Shown here: positions 35,712-45,074 of the stretch, piece after piece
Numbering within the stretch: position 1 is the stretch's first letter
How the letters are laid out: each line of letters begins with the position of its first letter
Assembly: GCA_035268885.1 (NCBI GenBank)
Contig: DATFKA010000136.1
Span: 1 to 64,000 of the forward strand
From: DATFKA01 sp035268885
GTDB lineage: Bacteria > Bacteroidota > Bacteroidia > Chitinophagales > Saprospiraceae
Reading direction: 5' to 3'
DNA length: 64,000 nt
Translations under genes and position numbers: made by a program
The notes under the pieces: model-generated
The model's input: the letters and a program-made list of their open reading frames with translations, nothing else
Told to the model about the DNA's origin: nothing
Databases searched by the model: none

Positions 35712-35723
35712 AAGACTAAAATT

Positions 35724-35763
35724 AAAAAATGGCCCGGATATAATCCAATCCAGACCATTTTTT
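35724..35763 (-). terminator. Terminator between the sulfatase and DinB genes
   Basis: AAAAAATGG pairs with CCATTTTTT, and an inner GGAT pairs with ATCC. The run of T on either strand makes it potentially bidirectional, but its place 17 bp after the sulfatase stop codon points to the minus strand. Confidence 0.7.
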
Positions 35764-35779
35764 AGCGGTTAAACCTAAA

Positions 35780-37399
35780 TTATTCTATAATCCCCCGCTC
35801 CCGGTACTTTTCAATATACTGCTCATCCAGTTCTTTAGAATCTTTATATTTTACGCGTAAATCCTGCAGCCTTTTTTTCAAGTCTACCACTACCTCGGCG
35901 TAGGCCGGGTCGGCGTATACATTATTCATTTCCATGGGGTCTTTTTTGCGATCGTAGAGCTCCCACTCGTCGACGTCGTAGTAAAAATGCGCTAACTTAT
36001 AGTCCTTGGTCACGATACCGTAGTGGCGTTTGACCATATGTACGGCCGGATACTCATAGTAGTGATAATAGACCTCTTCACGCTCCCAGTCTTCCATTTG
36101 ATTCTTTAGGATAGGCATTAGACTCTCCCCCTGCATATCGGTGGGAACATCTATCCCAGCTGCTTCCAGAAAAGTAGGCGCAAAGTCCAGGTTCTGGACC
36201 ATCTCATCGTTTTGCCGTCCGGCTTCGATCACACCCGGCCAGCGAACAATGAGTGGCGTTTTAAAAGATTCATCGTAAATGAAACGCTTATCAAACCAGC
36301 CGTGCTCTCCCAGATAAAAGCCCTGATCACTGGTGTATATGACAATCGTATTTTCGGCCAGACCAGATTCCTCGAGATAGTCCAGTACGCGCCCTACGTT
36401 ATCATCTACCGATGATATACAGGCCAGATAATCCTGCATATACCGCTGGTACTTCCAGCGCATCTTTTCTTCATCGCTCATCTGGGGCCAGTTAGCCTGA
36501 AAGTCCCGATTGATGGAATCCAGGATGGGTTTATATTGTGCTTTCTGGGCTTCGTTTGCCCGATTGTAAGGATTGTAGAAGCTGTTGCGAAATTCCGGCA
36601 CCTGGGGTTGTAATTGATCGCCCATGGCATCGCGTACTTCTGGGTAAATCTTGCTGTCGTGGCTGTACATCATGTGCTCTAACAAATTCATCTCGGCCGT
36701 TTTGGCAGCTGTCCCACGATTGCTGTAATCATCGAATAGATTAGCGGGCTCAGGAAAAGTCTTTTTTGTGAATTCCTTGAACTTATCCGGGCGCGGCCAC
36801 CAGGGCCGATGGGGCGCTTTGTGCAAATAAGCCAGCATAAAGGGCTCATCCGGATCGCGTTCTTCCTGCAGCCAGTCCAGGGTCAGATCCGTGATGATAT
36901 CGGTTACGTAACCTGTAATCGTGGTGTCTCCCTCTGGCGTGATAAAGCGTGGGTTGATATAATTACCCTGTCCGGGTAAAATCATAAAGTCGTCCACCCC
37001 TTTAGGGTTATTCCCAAAGTGCAGTTTACCGTACATAGCCGTCTGGTAACCCGCTTGCTGAAACAGCTGCGGAAAAGTAATATTCGTCGTGTCGAAGGGA
37101 AAGCGATTATCAATCTTACCGTTGATGTGGCTGTGCTTTCCCGTCAGGATAACCGCCCGCGAAGGGGCACAGATGGAGTTAGTAACACTGGCGTTGGAGA
37201 ATAGCAAGCCCTCCTTCGCCAGACGATCAATATTCGGCGTTTCGAGCAGACGATCCTCGTAAGCACTGATGGCCTGATAGGCGTGGTCATCCGACATGAT
37301 GAATAGAATATTCGGTCGGGTCGGCACTTCGGCCACTTCTTCTTTTGGCTGGCAAGCCATTAGCAAAAAACAAACAAGGAATAAGGATAAGTATTTCAT
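35780..37399 (-). CDS. Lipoprotein sulfatase (S1 family)
   Basis: 539 residues with a lipoprotein signal (LFLVCFLLMACQPKEE, Cys about 16). Metal-binding residues appear in NILFIMSDDHAYQAISAY (about 29-46). The maturation motif is NSICAPSRAVILTGKHSH (Cys about 81), where CxPSR allows conversion to formylglycine. Downstream are YGKLHFGN, VIYTSDQGFYLGEHGWFDKRF and the C-terminal KDYKLAHFYYDVDEWELYD. It would remove sulfate esters from carbohydrates in the periplasm or outer membrane. It may belong to the leftward cluster starting at 41174. The activating enzyme is not in the window. Confidence 0.94.
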   Translation of the reverse strand: MKYLSLFLVCFLLMACQPKEEVAEVPTRPNILFIMSDDHAYQAISAYEDRLLETPNIDRLAKEGLLFSNASVTNSICAPSRAVILTGKHSHINGKIDNRFPFDTTNITFPQLFQQAGYQTAMYGKLHFGNNPKGVDDFMILPGQGNYINPRFITPEGDTTITGYVTDIITDLTLDWLQEERDPDEPFMLAYLHKAPHRPWWPRPDKFKEFTKKTFPEPANLFDDYSNRGTAAKTAEMNLLEHMMYSHDSKIYPEVRDAMGDQLQPQVPEFRNSFYNPYNRANEAQKAQYKPILDSINRDFQANWPQMSDEEKMRWKYQRYMQDYLACISSVDDNVGRVLDYLEESGLAENTIVIYTSDQGFYLGEHGWFDKRFIYDESFKTPLIVRWPGVIEAGRQNDEMVQNLDFAPTFLEAAGIDVPTDMQGESLMPILKNQMEDWEREEVYYHYYEYPAVHMVKRHYGIVTKDYKLAHFYYDVDEWELYDRKKDPMEMNNVYADPAYAEVVVDLKKRLQDLRVKYKDSKELDEQYIEKYRERGIIE

Positions 37400-37503
37400 C
37401 TATTCTATAAATATTTAATACTGAAGTTGTGTAATCTAAATTTCTACGCATTTTGTAAGTCACTTACGATCGTACCTGACCACGTGACCAAATGACCACC
37501 TAA

Positions 37504-38217
37504 TCACTGGGCCGTATTAATAATTGGCACCTCCGGGTCGGGCGCCCGACGTACGCTGGACAAATCCTCGGTCATAATTTTGACATCGCGCCAGCGCACC
37601 TGAGCACCTTCCTTATAGGCTTCGCCAATACTGTGTACCTGCAGCGCAATAAATCCTTCGGCGGTCATATTATCGACCAGATTAGTGGTCATAATGTCAT
37701 TTACCCAGACGCGTAAGGTATCCCCTACGGCTTCGATATGGTAGGCGTTCCACTCACCATTTTTAAAGGCTTTTTGACCCTTTTTATTATACTCCAGTGG
37801 ATACAGCCAACCCCGACGTGCTTCGTCGTATAAGCCACCCGACCAGGCGCGTTCGGAAGGATCAATTTCTACCTGATAGCCATGTACCCGACCGTCTTTG
37901 TAATCGGGAGTACTGAGGCTACGAATCTGAATACCAGAATTTAAGGCCGTATCGACTTTAACGTCGACCTCCATCACAAAATCACCGTAGGTATTGTCGG
38001 TAGCCAGGAAGGTATTGGGCGTGTTCAGTTTGGCGGTACCGGTGATGGTACTACCTTCGATACTATAGTCCGCCGTACCATTGAGTTTGGTCCAGCCATC
38101 CAGGTTTTCGCCATTAAACATAGGTTGCCAATCCGCGGAAGAAGCGGATTCGGTATTTTGGCTACAGCCGAAAAAGGAAATCAGAAGTAAGGAAAAAAGG
38201 AAATATCTCATATGCAT
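37504..38217 (-). CDS. DUF1080 (3-keto-disaccharide hydrolase-like) lipoprotein
   Basis: About 237 residues, with the start taken at 38217 (MHMRYF; an ATG two codons later is equally possible), directly before a lipoprotein signal ending ISFFGCSQN. The mature part is a concanavalin-like DUF1080 domain: WQPMFNGENLDGWTKLNG near the start, NSGIQIRSL in the middle and GFIALQVHS later. Several DUF1080 proteins hydrolyse 3-keto-glycosides; others are only carbohydrate binding. It lies 44 bp after the amidohydrolase gene. Confidence 0.88.
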   Translation of the reverse strand: MHMRYFLFSLLLISFFGCSQNTESASSADWQPMFNGENLDGWTKLNGTADYSIEGSTITGTAKLNTPNTFLATDNTYGDFVMEVDVKVDTALNSGIQIRSLSTPDYKDGRVHGYQVEIDPSERAWSGGLYDEARRGWLYPLEYNKKGQKAFKNGEWNAYHIEAVGDTLRVWVNDIMTTNLVDNMTAEGFIALQVHSIGEAYKEGAQVRWRDVKIMTEDLSSVRRAPDPEVPIINTAQ

Positions 38218-38261
38218 CTTGCTTTTAAGTGAAGGTAAGGAGATTCTCGAAAAAAATGGAA

Positions 38262-39812
38262 CTACGGACCGTATCGCAGGCATTTACCATAACGACTCGA
38301 GTCGATCTGACCATCCCGGATGACAATTTGACCATTGACCAATACCTGCTCAAAACCCTGAGCGTATTGATGCGGCTCAGCGTAAGTTGCCTGGGCTTTG
38401 ATGGCTAAAGGATCAAAGATTAATAGATCTGCTTTTTGACCGGGCGCCAGGGTACCCCGATCCTTTAGCCCGAGAATATCCGCCGTCTGCCCACTCATTT
38501 TATGAACAGCTGTTTCCAGGCTAAACAAACTGTCCTGCAATACGTAGGTCTCAATCATCTTGGCAAAGCTGCCGTAGCCCCGGGGATGCCGCATCGTCGG
38601 ACTACCATCAGAACTGAGCACGACCTGCGGGTGCTGAAGGAGTCGCTCTTGCAAAGAAGCATCCATAATGAAATAGGCACCCGAGGCAGCACCCGGACCA
38701 ATATCCAGCAGTATTTCCTCATAGGGCCGATCTTGTTCTTCTTCTAAATCAGCCAGGCTTTGCCCCGCATAAGGAGCAGTTCCCAGTAGGGTCGCTTCCG
38801 GACCGTTCCGCTGTTGAATTTTATTGCGCAGATAATTGAGTAGCTCCATCCGCCTTTCTTTTTTGACTTGCTCATAGTTGGCCGGTGGCTTGGCCCAGGC
38901 CGGAAAGACGATGCCTATCCCCGTGTAGGATGCCATATAGGGATACAGATCAGCCGTAACCCGATGGGCTCGGGCTTCCGCAAAAAGCAAATCCAAAATT
39001 TCTTCCGCCCGCTCCGCTCCCTTGCCATAAACCACCTTTAGGTGAGAAGCGTGGACAGCACAGTAGTCTGCCAGAGCGAGTAACTCTTCCAGCGATGCCC
39101 AGACTACATCGTTGTCTTCGTTGCGGATATGACTCATCATAATACGCTCCCGGCTCCCCAGCACCTTAGCCAGGGTGTTCAGCTCTTTTTCACTGGCGTA
39201 GGTGCCCGGAGTGTATTCCAAACCGGTACTCAGTCCAAAGCAACCAGCTTCCAGTGCTTTTTCCAAAAGGGCCGCCATCATCGAAATGGAGGCCTCCTCC
39301 GGATCTTCCTGATAACCAATCCCGCTCTCCCGGCGAATCGTACCGTGCCCAATGAAAGGAATAATATTAACCCCGGGACGGATACTATCCACTCGTGACA
39401 ACCAATTCGGTAAGTCGACTACTTGCACACTCGATCCGTCTTGTCCCAGGCAAATGCTGGTCACCCCCATACGCAAGAAATTTTCGAAGGCGGGTGTCCG
39501 CAGCGGATCGCCGTGGGCATGGGCGTCAATAAATCCAGGTGTGACGGTTTTCTGACTGGCATCGATGACTTCGCTGGCTTCAATATCATTAGCAGCCACC
39601 CAGCCCAGGTAGAGAATTTCTCCGTCGCGAATCAGCAGATCAGCCGAGTAGGCCGGAGCCCCCGTACCATCCACCACGCGGGCATTGCGGATCCAGACGT
39701 CAAAGGTAGTACCAGACTCCTCCAGGAAAGCCTCAAAGGCTTTCACCTCGGGTGGTGCCTGGCAGGAAAAAACAGATCCGGTCAGCAAGAGGACAAAAAT
39801 GAAATAACGCAT
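38262..39812 (-). CDS. N-acyl-D-amino-acid deacylase-like amidohydrolase lipoprotein
   Basis: 516 residues with lipoprotein signal (FVLLLTGSVFSCQAPP). Amidohydrolase superfamily: PGFIDAHAHGDP (His-x-His, about residues 92-103), GLSTGLEYTPG, MMSHIRNED, HASHLKVVYGKGA and LSSDGSPTMRHPRGYGSF, which together match D-aminoacylase rather than dihydroorotase. The C-terminus (GTLAPGQKADLLIFDP) is the usual small beta domain. It should hydrolyse N-acyl-D-amino acids or related amides in the periplasm. It lies 45 bp after the serine hydrolase gene and 44 bp before the DUF1080 gene, probably one operon. Confidence 0.9.
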   Translation of the reverse strand: MRYFIFVLLLTGSVFSCQAPPEVKAFEAFLEESGTTFDVWIRNARVVDGTGAPAYSADLLIRDGEILYLGWVAANDIEASEVIDASQKTVTPGFIDAHAHGDPLRTPAFENFLRMGVTSICLGQDGSSVQVVDLPNWLSRVDSIRPGVNIIPFIGHGTIRRESGIGYQEDPEEASISMMAALLEKALEAGCFGLSTGLEYTPGTYASEKELNTLAKVLGSRERIMMSHIRNEDNDVVWASLEELLALADYCAVHASHLKVVYGKGAERAEEILDLLFAEARAHRVTADLYPYMASYTGIGIVFPAWAKPPANYEQVKKERRMELLNYLRNKIQQRNGPEATLLGTAPYAGQSLADLEEEQDRPYEEILLDIGPGAASGAYFIMDASLQERLLQHPQVVLSSDGSPTMRHPRGYGSFAKMIETYVLQDSLFSLETAVHKMSGQTADILGLKDRGTLAPGQKADLLIFDPLAIKAQATYAEPHQYAQGFEQVLVNGQIVIRDGQIDSSRYGKCLRYGP

Positions 39813-39857
39813 AGTGAGTCTTTTCCTTTAATTTAGTAAAATCTCACTATCTATGCC

Positions 39858-41174
39858 CTACTTTTTGGGCGTTCCCATATTTTCTCGGTCCCCCTGGATC
39901 CCAAATCCGACTACCTCTCCCGCATCATTCAGGAAAAACTCCCATTCCAGGTTTTGATCACGGAAGTAAAAAGTCGTATCCGAAGCGGGGAGAAGTTCTT
40001 CCTTTCCGGGAATCGCATCGGGACGTAAAAATAACTTGCCATTTTCCGTACTGATGTGTATCGTACCAAATTTAGATTCGTAACTACCAATGTATTTTTG
40101 GTACAAGGCAGGATCTACTTTGTAGTAAACGCGGGCCTCGGGAAGCTCATAAGCTTTGCCCTCCCATATATTCCGGACAACTTTGTACACCTCTTCGTGG
40201 TAGGCATTGGAATTGGGATGCAGATAGATCAGGGTCTTGCGCGCATCCACGAAACGCTGAATACTGGCCCGCATGGACCGCCCATCACCAACGTGGTAAT
40301 AAACCGTACCCTGAGCGCTCTCCTCTACGCGCCATCCACAGGCATAATTGGATTCGTTCCCTTTCGGCAAATCGGGCAGGCCAAAGAGAATGGCCTTACT
40401 CCACTCAGACAATAACCGCTCTGTGTACAGGGCCTGATCGTACTGATACAGATCATAAGCCGTCGTAAACACAGTTCCAGCACCACTACCCTGGAAAAAA
40501 TTATCGGCATTGACTCCCTTTTTGCGTAAGCTCGAAAAGATAGCAGGCACCGACTCATAAGAATTATACATACCAGCCGGATCGAAGATATGTTCTTTTA
40601 GGTAAGTAGCAAAAGCCTGACCACTTACCCGCTCTACGATACTGGCCAGTAAGATATAATTGGTATTATTATACCGGAAGGATTGTCCCGGAGTTGCTGC
40701 CTCGGGTCGAAACGCCTCCATCAAATCGAGAATATCTTTATTTGTCAGTATTTGAGTGGTATCCCTTTCGTTCAGCGCCAGCGCTAATAAGCGAGGTAGC
40801 CCGCTGGTCATGTGCAAAAGATGATCGATCGTCACCTCCTCATAGGGCAGATCAGGGAAATATTTAGTTAGCGGATCGCTCAGCGAAAGCTTTCCCCGTT
40901 CCAGCAACTGCAGGATAGCTACGGCGGTAAAAGACTTCCCCACCGAATAAACTTTTAAAGGGGTTTTGCCTTTGATTTCTTCGTCCTGCTTAGTGGTGCC
41001 GAAAGATTTGGCGTACCTAATTTCACCCTCTTCGGCGATCAGTACTTGTCCATCAAAAAAGCCATCACGATCCAGTCGACGAAGAGCACTATCTAATTCG
41101 ATGGTCCAGTTTTGGCCATGACTCAAGGGTAAAAAAAGGAATAAACCAATCAAACATAAGAAGATACGGAGCAT
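39858..41174 (-). CDS. Secreted serine hydrolase (class C beta-lactamase family)
   Basis: 438 residues with a signal peptide (FLPLSHGQ). The SxxK motif is SVGKSFTAVA (about residue 78), the Tyr motif is in SFRYNNTNYIL (about 166), and a C-terminal HxG-like element is YHVGDG. These proteins are usually D-peptidases or esterases rather than antibiotic-degrading enzymes. First gene of a leftward group with the D-aminoacylase-like and DUF1080 genes, which would fit breakdown of D-amino-acid amides or peptides. Confidence 0.88.
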   Translation of the reverse strand: MLRIFLCLIGLFLFLPLSHGQNWTIELDSALRRLDRDGFFDGQVLIAEEGEIRYAKSFGTTKQDEEIKGKTPLKVYSVGKSFTAVAILQLLERGKLSLSDPLTKYFPDLPYEEVTIDHLLHMTSGLPRLLALALNERDTTQILTNKDILDLMEAFRPEAATPGQSFRYNNTNYILLASIVERVSGQAFATYLKEHIFDPAGMYNSYESVPAIFSSLRKKGVNADNFFQGSGAGTVFTTAYDLYQYDQALYTERLLSEWSKAILFGLPDLPKGNESNYACGWRVEESAQGTVYYHVGDGRSMRASIQRFVDARKTLIYLHPNSNAYHEEVYKVVRNIWEGKAYELPEARVYYKVDPALYQKYIGSYESKFGTIHISTENGKLFLRPDAIPGKEELLPASDTTFYFRDQNLEWEFFLNDAGEVVGFGIQGDRENMGTPKK

Positions 41175-41196
41175 AGGGAATTATTTTTGTCTATAA

Positions 41197-41236
41197 AAAC
41201 AGCCCCGAAGAACGATACCGTTTTTCGGGGCTGTTT
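41197..41236 (-). terminator. Terminator of the sterol desaturase-like gene
   Basis: AAACAGCCCCGAA and TTCGGGGCTGTTT form a perfect 13-bp stem with a 14-base loop. On the minus strand the stem runs into TTTTTATAG. It is 46 bp past the stop of the desaturase-like gene. Confidence 0.85.
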
Positions 41237-41282
41237 ACTAGATGTTAGACCACTCTGTTTTGGTGTATAAACGCCTTAAAAG

Positions 41283-42236
41283 CTATTTTGCTTCTACCGG
41301 TTGTGGTTCTGCCACTACCATCTTATTGGCCAGGGCCTCAGATGACTCGAAGGGGGCACCCTCACCGTAATATTTATCTTTATCCACCGTCATACTGGGA
41401 CTACCGAATAGAATACGCCACCAGGCTTTGGGGCTACGATACTTGCCCATGTCCTTGAGAATGTCTACACATTCGTGGAAGACCAGATAAACCGGATTAT
41501 AGGAATTGACCGGTGTGAGAATACCGTAATCTGGTGTCTCCTCTTCTGGTTGGAAAGTACCAAACATACGATCCCAAATAATGAAGGTCGATCCATAATT
41601 TTTATCTAGATAGGCCCCATTTTTAGCATGGTGCACCCGGTGGTGAGAAGGAGTCGTAAATATATATTCGATCGGACGCGGTAATTTGTGAATTAACTCG
41701 GTATGTATCCAGAATTGATAGAGTACTTCGATCTGATTACAAATAAAAAACACAAAGGGGTCAAAGCCCATCAAAGCTACCGGAATAAAGAAAATGATTT
41801 TAATATGTTGCACCCAGCTCAAGCGGAAAGAGACCGAAAAGTTATACTGTTCTGAGGAGTGGTGCGTCACGTGGGTCGACCACCAGAAGCGCTGCTCGTG
41901 AGCAATACGGTGAGACCAGTAACGGAAAAAATCAATGGAAACCAGACACAGTGGATAAGCCCACCAGGTATGCGGAATATACCAGGGTACCATATTGTAA
42001 AAGAACAAAATGATCGCGAACAGGACAAGCTTAATGATCGCACTGATGACAACATTTCCTATGCCAATTGCCGAAGCGGCCAGCATATCCTTACCATCGT
42101 ATTTTTTCTGTAATTTGCGTACACGGATATACCATTCGGCAAATACAAGGGCAAACATAACCGGCGCAGCCCATATGATAATGGGCGGTAAATCCATCTC
42201 CGCAATTTGCTGGATGGTGTAAATTGGCTTTTCCAT
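41283..42236 (-). CDS. Sterol desaturase / fatty acid hydroxylase family protein
   Basis: 317 residues, four or five membrane helices. The di-iron histidine clusters are complete: HRIAHEQRFWWSTHVTHHS in the middle (about 110-130) and HHRVHHAKN (about 198-206), with YGSTFIIWDRMFGTF following. Members hydroxylate or desaturate lipids or carotenoids at the membrane. It has its own terminator and lies between two opposed serine hydrolase genes. Substrate unknown. Confidence 0.9.
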   Translation of the reverse strand: MEKPIYTIQQIAEMDLPPIIIWAAPVMFALVFAEWYIRVRKLQKKYDGKDMLAASAIGIGNVVISAIIKLVLFAIILFFYNMVPWYIPHTWWAYPLCLVSIDFFRYWSHRIAHEQRFWWSTHVTHHSSEQYNFSVSFRLSWVQHIKIIFFIPVALMGFDPFVFFICNQIEVLYQFWIHTELIHKLPRPIEYIFTTPSHHRVHHAKNGAYLDKNYGSTFIIWDRMFGTFQPEEETPDYGILTPVNSYNPVYLVFHECVDILKDMGKYRSPKAWWRILFGSPSMTVDKDKYYGEGAPFESSEALANKMVVAEPQPVEAK

Positions 42237-42353
42237 TGGTGGTTTTTGTGTATTCTTATTTTAAAAAAGCGTAAAATAAAATAGTTATTCTGAATTATTT
42301 GGATTCTTGAAGTAATTCCACCGTAAAAATTTTAGCAGAAATACGAAATCATT

Positions 42354-43772
42354 ATGCATCATTTCAAATCTCTACTACTTGTTCTTCTTTCTTTCTTACT
42401 GACTAAATCGATGGAAGCTCAATCCATCTCTGCTGCCCAAAAGCAAAAAATCCAGACTTTATTTAAAGAATGGGATAGCACGCACTCTCCGGGGGGTACC
42501 ATTGGTATTTTTAAGGAAGGAGAACTCATCTTCACCAAAGCTTATGGAATGGCTAGTCTGGAGTATGATGTCCCCAATACCGTGCATACCGTCTATAATA
42601 TTGCATCCGTATCCAAACAGGTAACGGCTTTTTCATTGGTTTTGTTGGAGCAACAGGGAAAACTTTCGCTGGATGATGCCGTACAAAAGCACCTACCCGA
42701 GGTGCCCGACTTTGGGCAGGAAATCACTTTGCGCCATTTGCTGCACCACACGAGCGGGCTGCGTAACTTTCAGAACATCCTGACCATGGCCGGCTGGCGC
42801 GATGGTGACCCCATGACCAACGATGACCTACTGCGGTATATCAGTGACCAAAAAGAACTGAATTTTTCACCCGGTGCGGAGTACCTCTATTGCAATACTG
42901 GCTTTAATCTGGCCACGGCCATCGTGGAACGCATCAGTGGAAAAAGCTTCCAGAAGTGGACTCGCGAAAACATCTTTTTACCACTGGGTATGGAAGACAC
43001 GGGCTACCGGGAGGACATGGAAGCCGTGCACAAAAACACAGCGACTTCGTACAATGGCAGCCGTGCAGAAGGCTTCCGCCAGCCCCATAAATATTGGACC
43101 TATCTGGGCAATGGCAATATCTACACTACCGCAGATGACCTGGCCAGGTGGTTGGAGAATTTCCGAAACCCAAAGATAGGTGGGCAAGCGGCCATCCGTA
43201 CCCTGGTCACGCCGGGGGTCCTAAACAATGGCGATACGCTAGATTATGCCCTGGGTATTGGCGTGGGAGAATACCGCGGCCTCCTCCGTTATTCACATGG
43301 TGGTTCAATCGGTGGCTACCGGGCTAATTTGTCCTACTTCCCAGAACAGGAATTGGGCATCATCGTCCTCAGTAATTTTTCCAGTGCCGGGCCGGGCGGG
43401 AAGGCACAAGAGATCGCCAATATCTTGTTAGCTGATCTACTCCTACCCAAAAAAGAAGCCGAAGAGGAACAGCCAGATGAAGCAAAACCTACATATAGTC
43501 CAAACCCCAAAGAATTATCCACGCTGACGGGTGTATATTACAGTCCGGAGTTGGATACCCGGTATACACTCACCGCTGAGGATGATAAAATGCGGGTGCA
43601 ACACCAACGCCATAAAGATTTCTCACTGGAATCCATCGCTGAGAACGAGTTACGAGGTACCACTTATTTCTTCAGACAAGTAAAAGTCATTCGCAATAAA
43701 AAAGGAGCCGTTGAGGGCCTACGAGTTTCTAACGGTCGAGTTCGCAACCTCTGGTTTGAAAAATTAAAGTAA
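42354..43772 (+). CDS. Secreted serine hydrolase (beta-lactamase family) with DUF3471-like C-domain
   Basis: 472 residues; signal peptide ending LTKSMEAQ (about residue 23). The SxxK motif is SVSKQVTAFS (about 82), Tyr motif YCNTGFNLAT (about 180), and HGG in YSHGGSIGGYRA (about 315). After a Glu-rich linker the final 90 residues (LSTLTGVYYSPELDTRYTLTAEDDKM in pieces) form a lipocalin-like DUF3471-type domain. Probable periplasmic peptidase or esterase. The DUF5916 pseudogene begins 15 bp after its stop codon. Confidence 0.88.
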   Translation: MHHFKSLLLVLLSFLLTKSMEAQSISAAQKQKIQTLFKEWDSTHSPGGTIGIFKEGELIFTKAYGMASLEYDVPNTVHTVYNIASVSKQVTAFSLVLLEQQGKLSLDDAVQKHLPEVPDFGQEITLRHLLHHTSGLRNFQNILTMAGWRDGDPMTNDDLLRYISDQKELNFSPGAEYLYCNTGFNLATAIVERISGKSFQKWTRENIFLPLGMEDTGYREDMEAVHKNTATSYNGSRAEGFRQPHKYWTYLGNGNIYTTADDLARWLENFRNPKIGGQAAIRTLVTPGVLNNGDTLDYALGIGVGEYRGLLRYSHGGSIGGYRANLSYFPEQELGIIVLSNFSSAGPGGKAQEIANILLADLLLPKKEAEEEQPDEAKPTYSPNPKELSTLTGVYYSPELDTRYTLTAEDDKMRVQHQRHKDFSLESIAENELRGTTYFFRQVKVIRNKKGAVEGLRVSNGRVRNLWFEKLK

Positions 43773-43787
43773 CTTAGTGACCTATAA

Positions 43788-44321
43788 AACACACACGAAT
43801 TCGCCATCCCTCTGCGTACCCTGCGCTTCGCTTCTGGCGAAAACGTCGAATGGGGGATTAATTTCCGGCGAAATATTCGCAAGACGAATGAAATTGCTTA
43901 TTGGGCTTCGCTACCTTACCAATTCAATCCAAACCGGCTTTCCTTAGCGGGAAAACTACAAGGCTTAAACCTCCAAAGCCCTGATAATCTAAAGATTATT
44001 CCTTATGTACTGGGACGTGGGTACAAAGATTTCGAAGAAGACATGGCCGAGACGGTAGTCGAAGCAGAAGCCGGGGTGGATGTAAAATACAGTATCACGC
44101 CTAGCCTAACGCTCGATCTATGCTTCCCCCCAATATTCACCCAGAGCCTGATCCAGTACAATAGTCTGGCGGATCTATGGTCGGCTAATATTCGCTTGGG
44201 CTGGTTGCAGCAGGCCAATACGGGTCTGTTTTTGGTTTATAATGAAGTACACCGCGACGGTCTGATTAATAACCGCAGCTTTACGATTAAGTATACGCGG
44301 ATGTTTGATATCTTGCGGTAG
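43788..44321 (+). pseudogene. Remnant of a DUF5916 outer-membrane protein gene
   Basis: One frame is open from just after a TAA at 43785 to a TAG at 44319-44321 but has no proper start; the first ATG is at 44043. The open part starts NTHEFAIPLRTLRFASGENVEWG, which is the internal border of the carbohydrate-binding-9-like and DUF5916 regions, and continues INFRRNIRKTNEIAYWASLPYQF. Around 44120 the sequence jumps from SITPSLTLDL, normally followed by several hundred residues of barrel, straight to a typical C-terminal end (QSLIQYNSLADLWSANIRLGWLQQANTGLFLVYNE in pieces). About 200 N-terminal residues and several hundred internal residues are missing. The in-frame junction suggests deletion rather than frameshift decay. 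Intact relatives are barrel proteins of 700-900 residues. Confidence 0.8.
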
Positions 44322-44342
44322 AGACACGCTGAACTATCCTTT

Positions 44343-45014
44343 ATGGAAAAAGCAAAACTAGATATAATCCACGAATCCAAACACTGGCTGGCCGTCAATA
44401 AGCCCAGCGGGATGATCGTCGAGCGTAACCCCTTCGAAAAACCCACCGTGGAAGACTTGGTCTGGGAATATCTGGAAGCCAGCCAAAAACGACCTTACCT
44501 GGGCATCGTCCACCGGCTGGATCGAGTAACGAGTGGGGTATTGTTGCTGGCGAAACGGAAATCCGCCCTGCGACACCTTAACCAGCAATTTGCCGAGCGT
44601 ACCGTTACCAAGACTTACCTGGCCATTTTAGCGAAAGCGCCCAGCCCAAAAGAAGGTGTCCTTAAGCACTGGCTAGAAAAAGACCAGCAAAATAAAATAG
44701 CTCGCATTTTTGAGCAAGCGGGTGCCAAGCGCCAGAAAGCTACCCTGCACTACGAAGTCTTAAGAGAAGTTGACGGACTTTTTTTGACGCAAGTCCGCCC
44801 CGAAACGGGCCGTTTCCACCAAATCCGGGCCCAACTCGCCACCATCGGCTGCCCCATCGTCGGCGATGAAAAGTACGGATCTACCTTTGATCCCGCACAT
44901 CGTTACATCGCCTTGCACGCCAGCAAGCTGGCCTTCACCAACCCGGAAACCGATCAGCCGATGGAGATAGTGGCGCCAATGCCAGCAGACAAGTGGTGGC
45001 TGAACTTCACCTAA
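44343..45014 (+). CDS. RluA-family pseudouridine synthase
   Basis: 223 residues without an S4 domain. The catalytic motif is HRLDRVTSGVLLLAK (Asp about 60), followed by KTYLAIL and the C-terminal RPETGRFHQIRAQLATIGCPIVGDEKYG in pieces. It isomerises uridine in rRNA or tRNA; the S4-less form resembles RluA/TruC-type enzymes. The gene starts 21 bp after the DUF5916 remnant and ends facing the TonB-receptor-like gene, with a GC-rich hairpin between. Confidence 0.92.
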   Translation: MEKAKLDIIHESKHWLAVNKPSGMIVERNPFEKPTVEDLVWEYLEASQKRPYLGIVHRLDRVTSGVLLLAKRKSALRHLNQQFAERTVTKTYLAILAKAPSPKEGVLKHWLEKDQQNKIARIFEQAGAKRQKATLHYEVLREVDGLFLTQVRPETGRFHQIRAQLATIGCPIVGDEKYGSTFDPAHRYIALHASKLAFTNPETDQPMEIVAPMPADKWWLNFT

Positions 45015-45021
45015 ATAAAAA

Positions 45022-45044
45022 TGGGAGCGCCCAAACGAGCGCCC
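45022..45044. terminator. GC-rich hairpin between convergent genes
   Basis: GGGAGCGC and GCGCCCCC can pair with one mismatch over an 8-base loop between the pseudouridine synthase and receptor genes. The motif GAGCGCCC also occurs twice in direct order, and no T tract follows, so the termination call is modest. Confidence 0.4.
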
Positions 45045-45074
45045 CCAACTATTACATTCGGATCAGGTATGGTT

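Noticed and set aside
39858..43772. Antibiotic-resistance beta-lactamases
   Set aside because: Both serine hydrolases have the general class C fold motifs but match the broad peptidase/esterase group, with extra C-terminal domains; resistance cannot be claimed.
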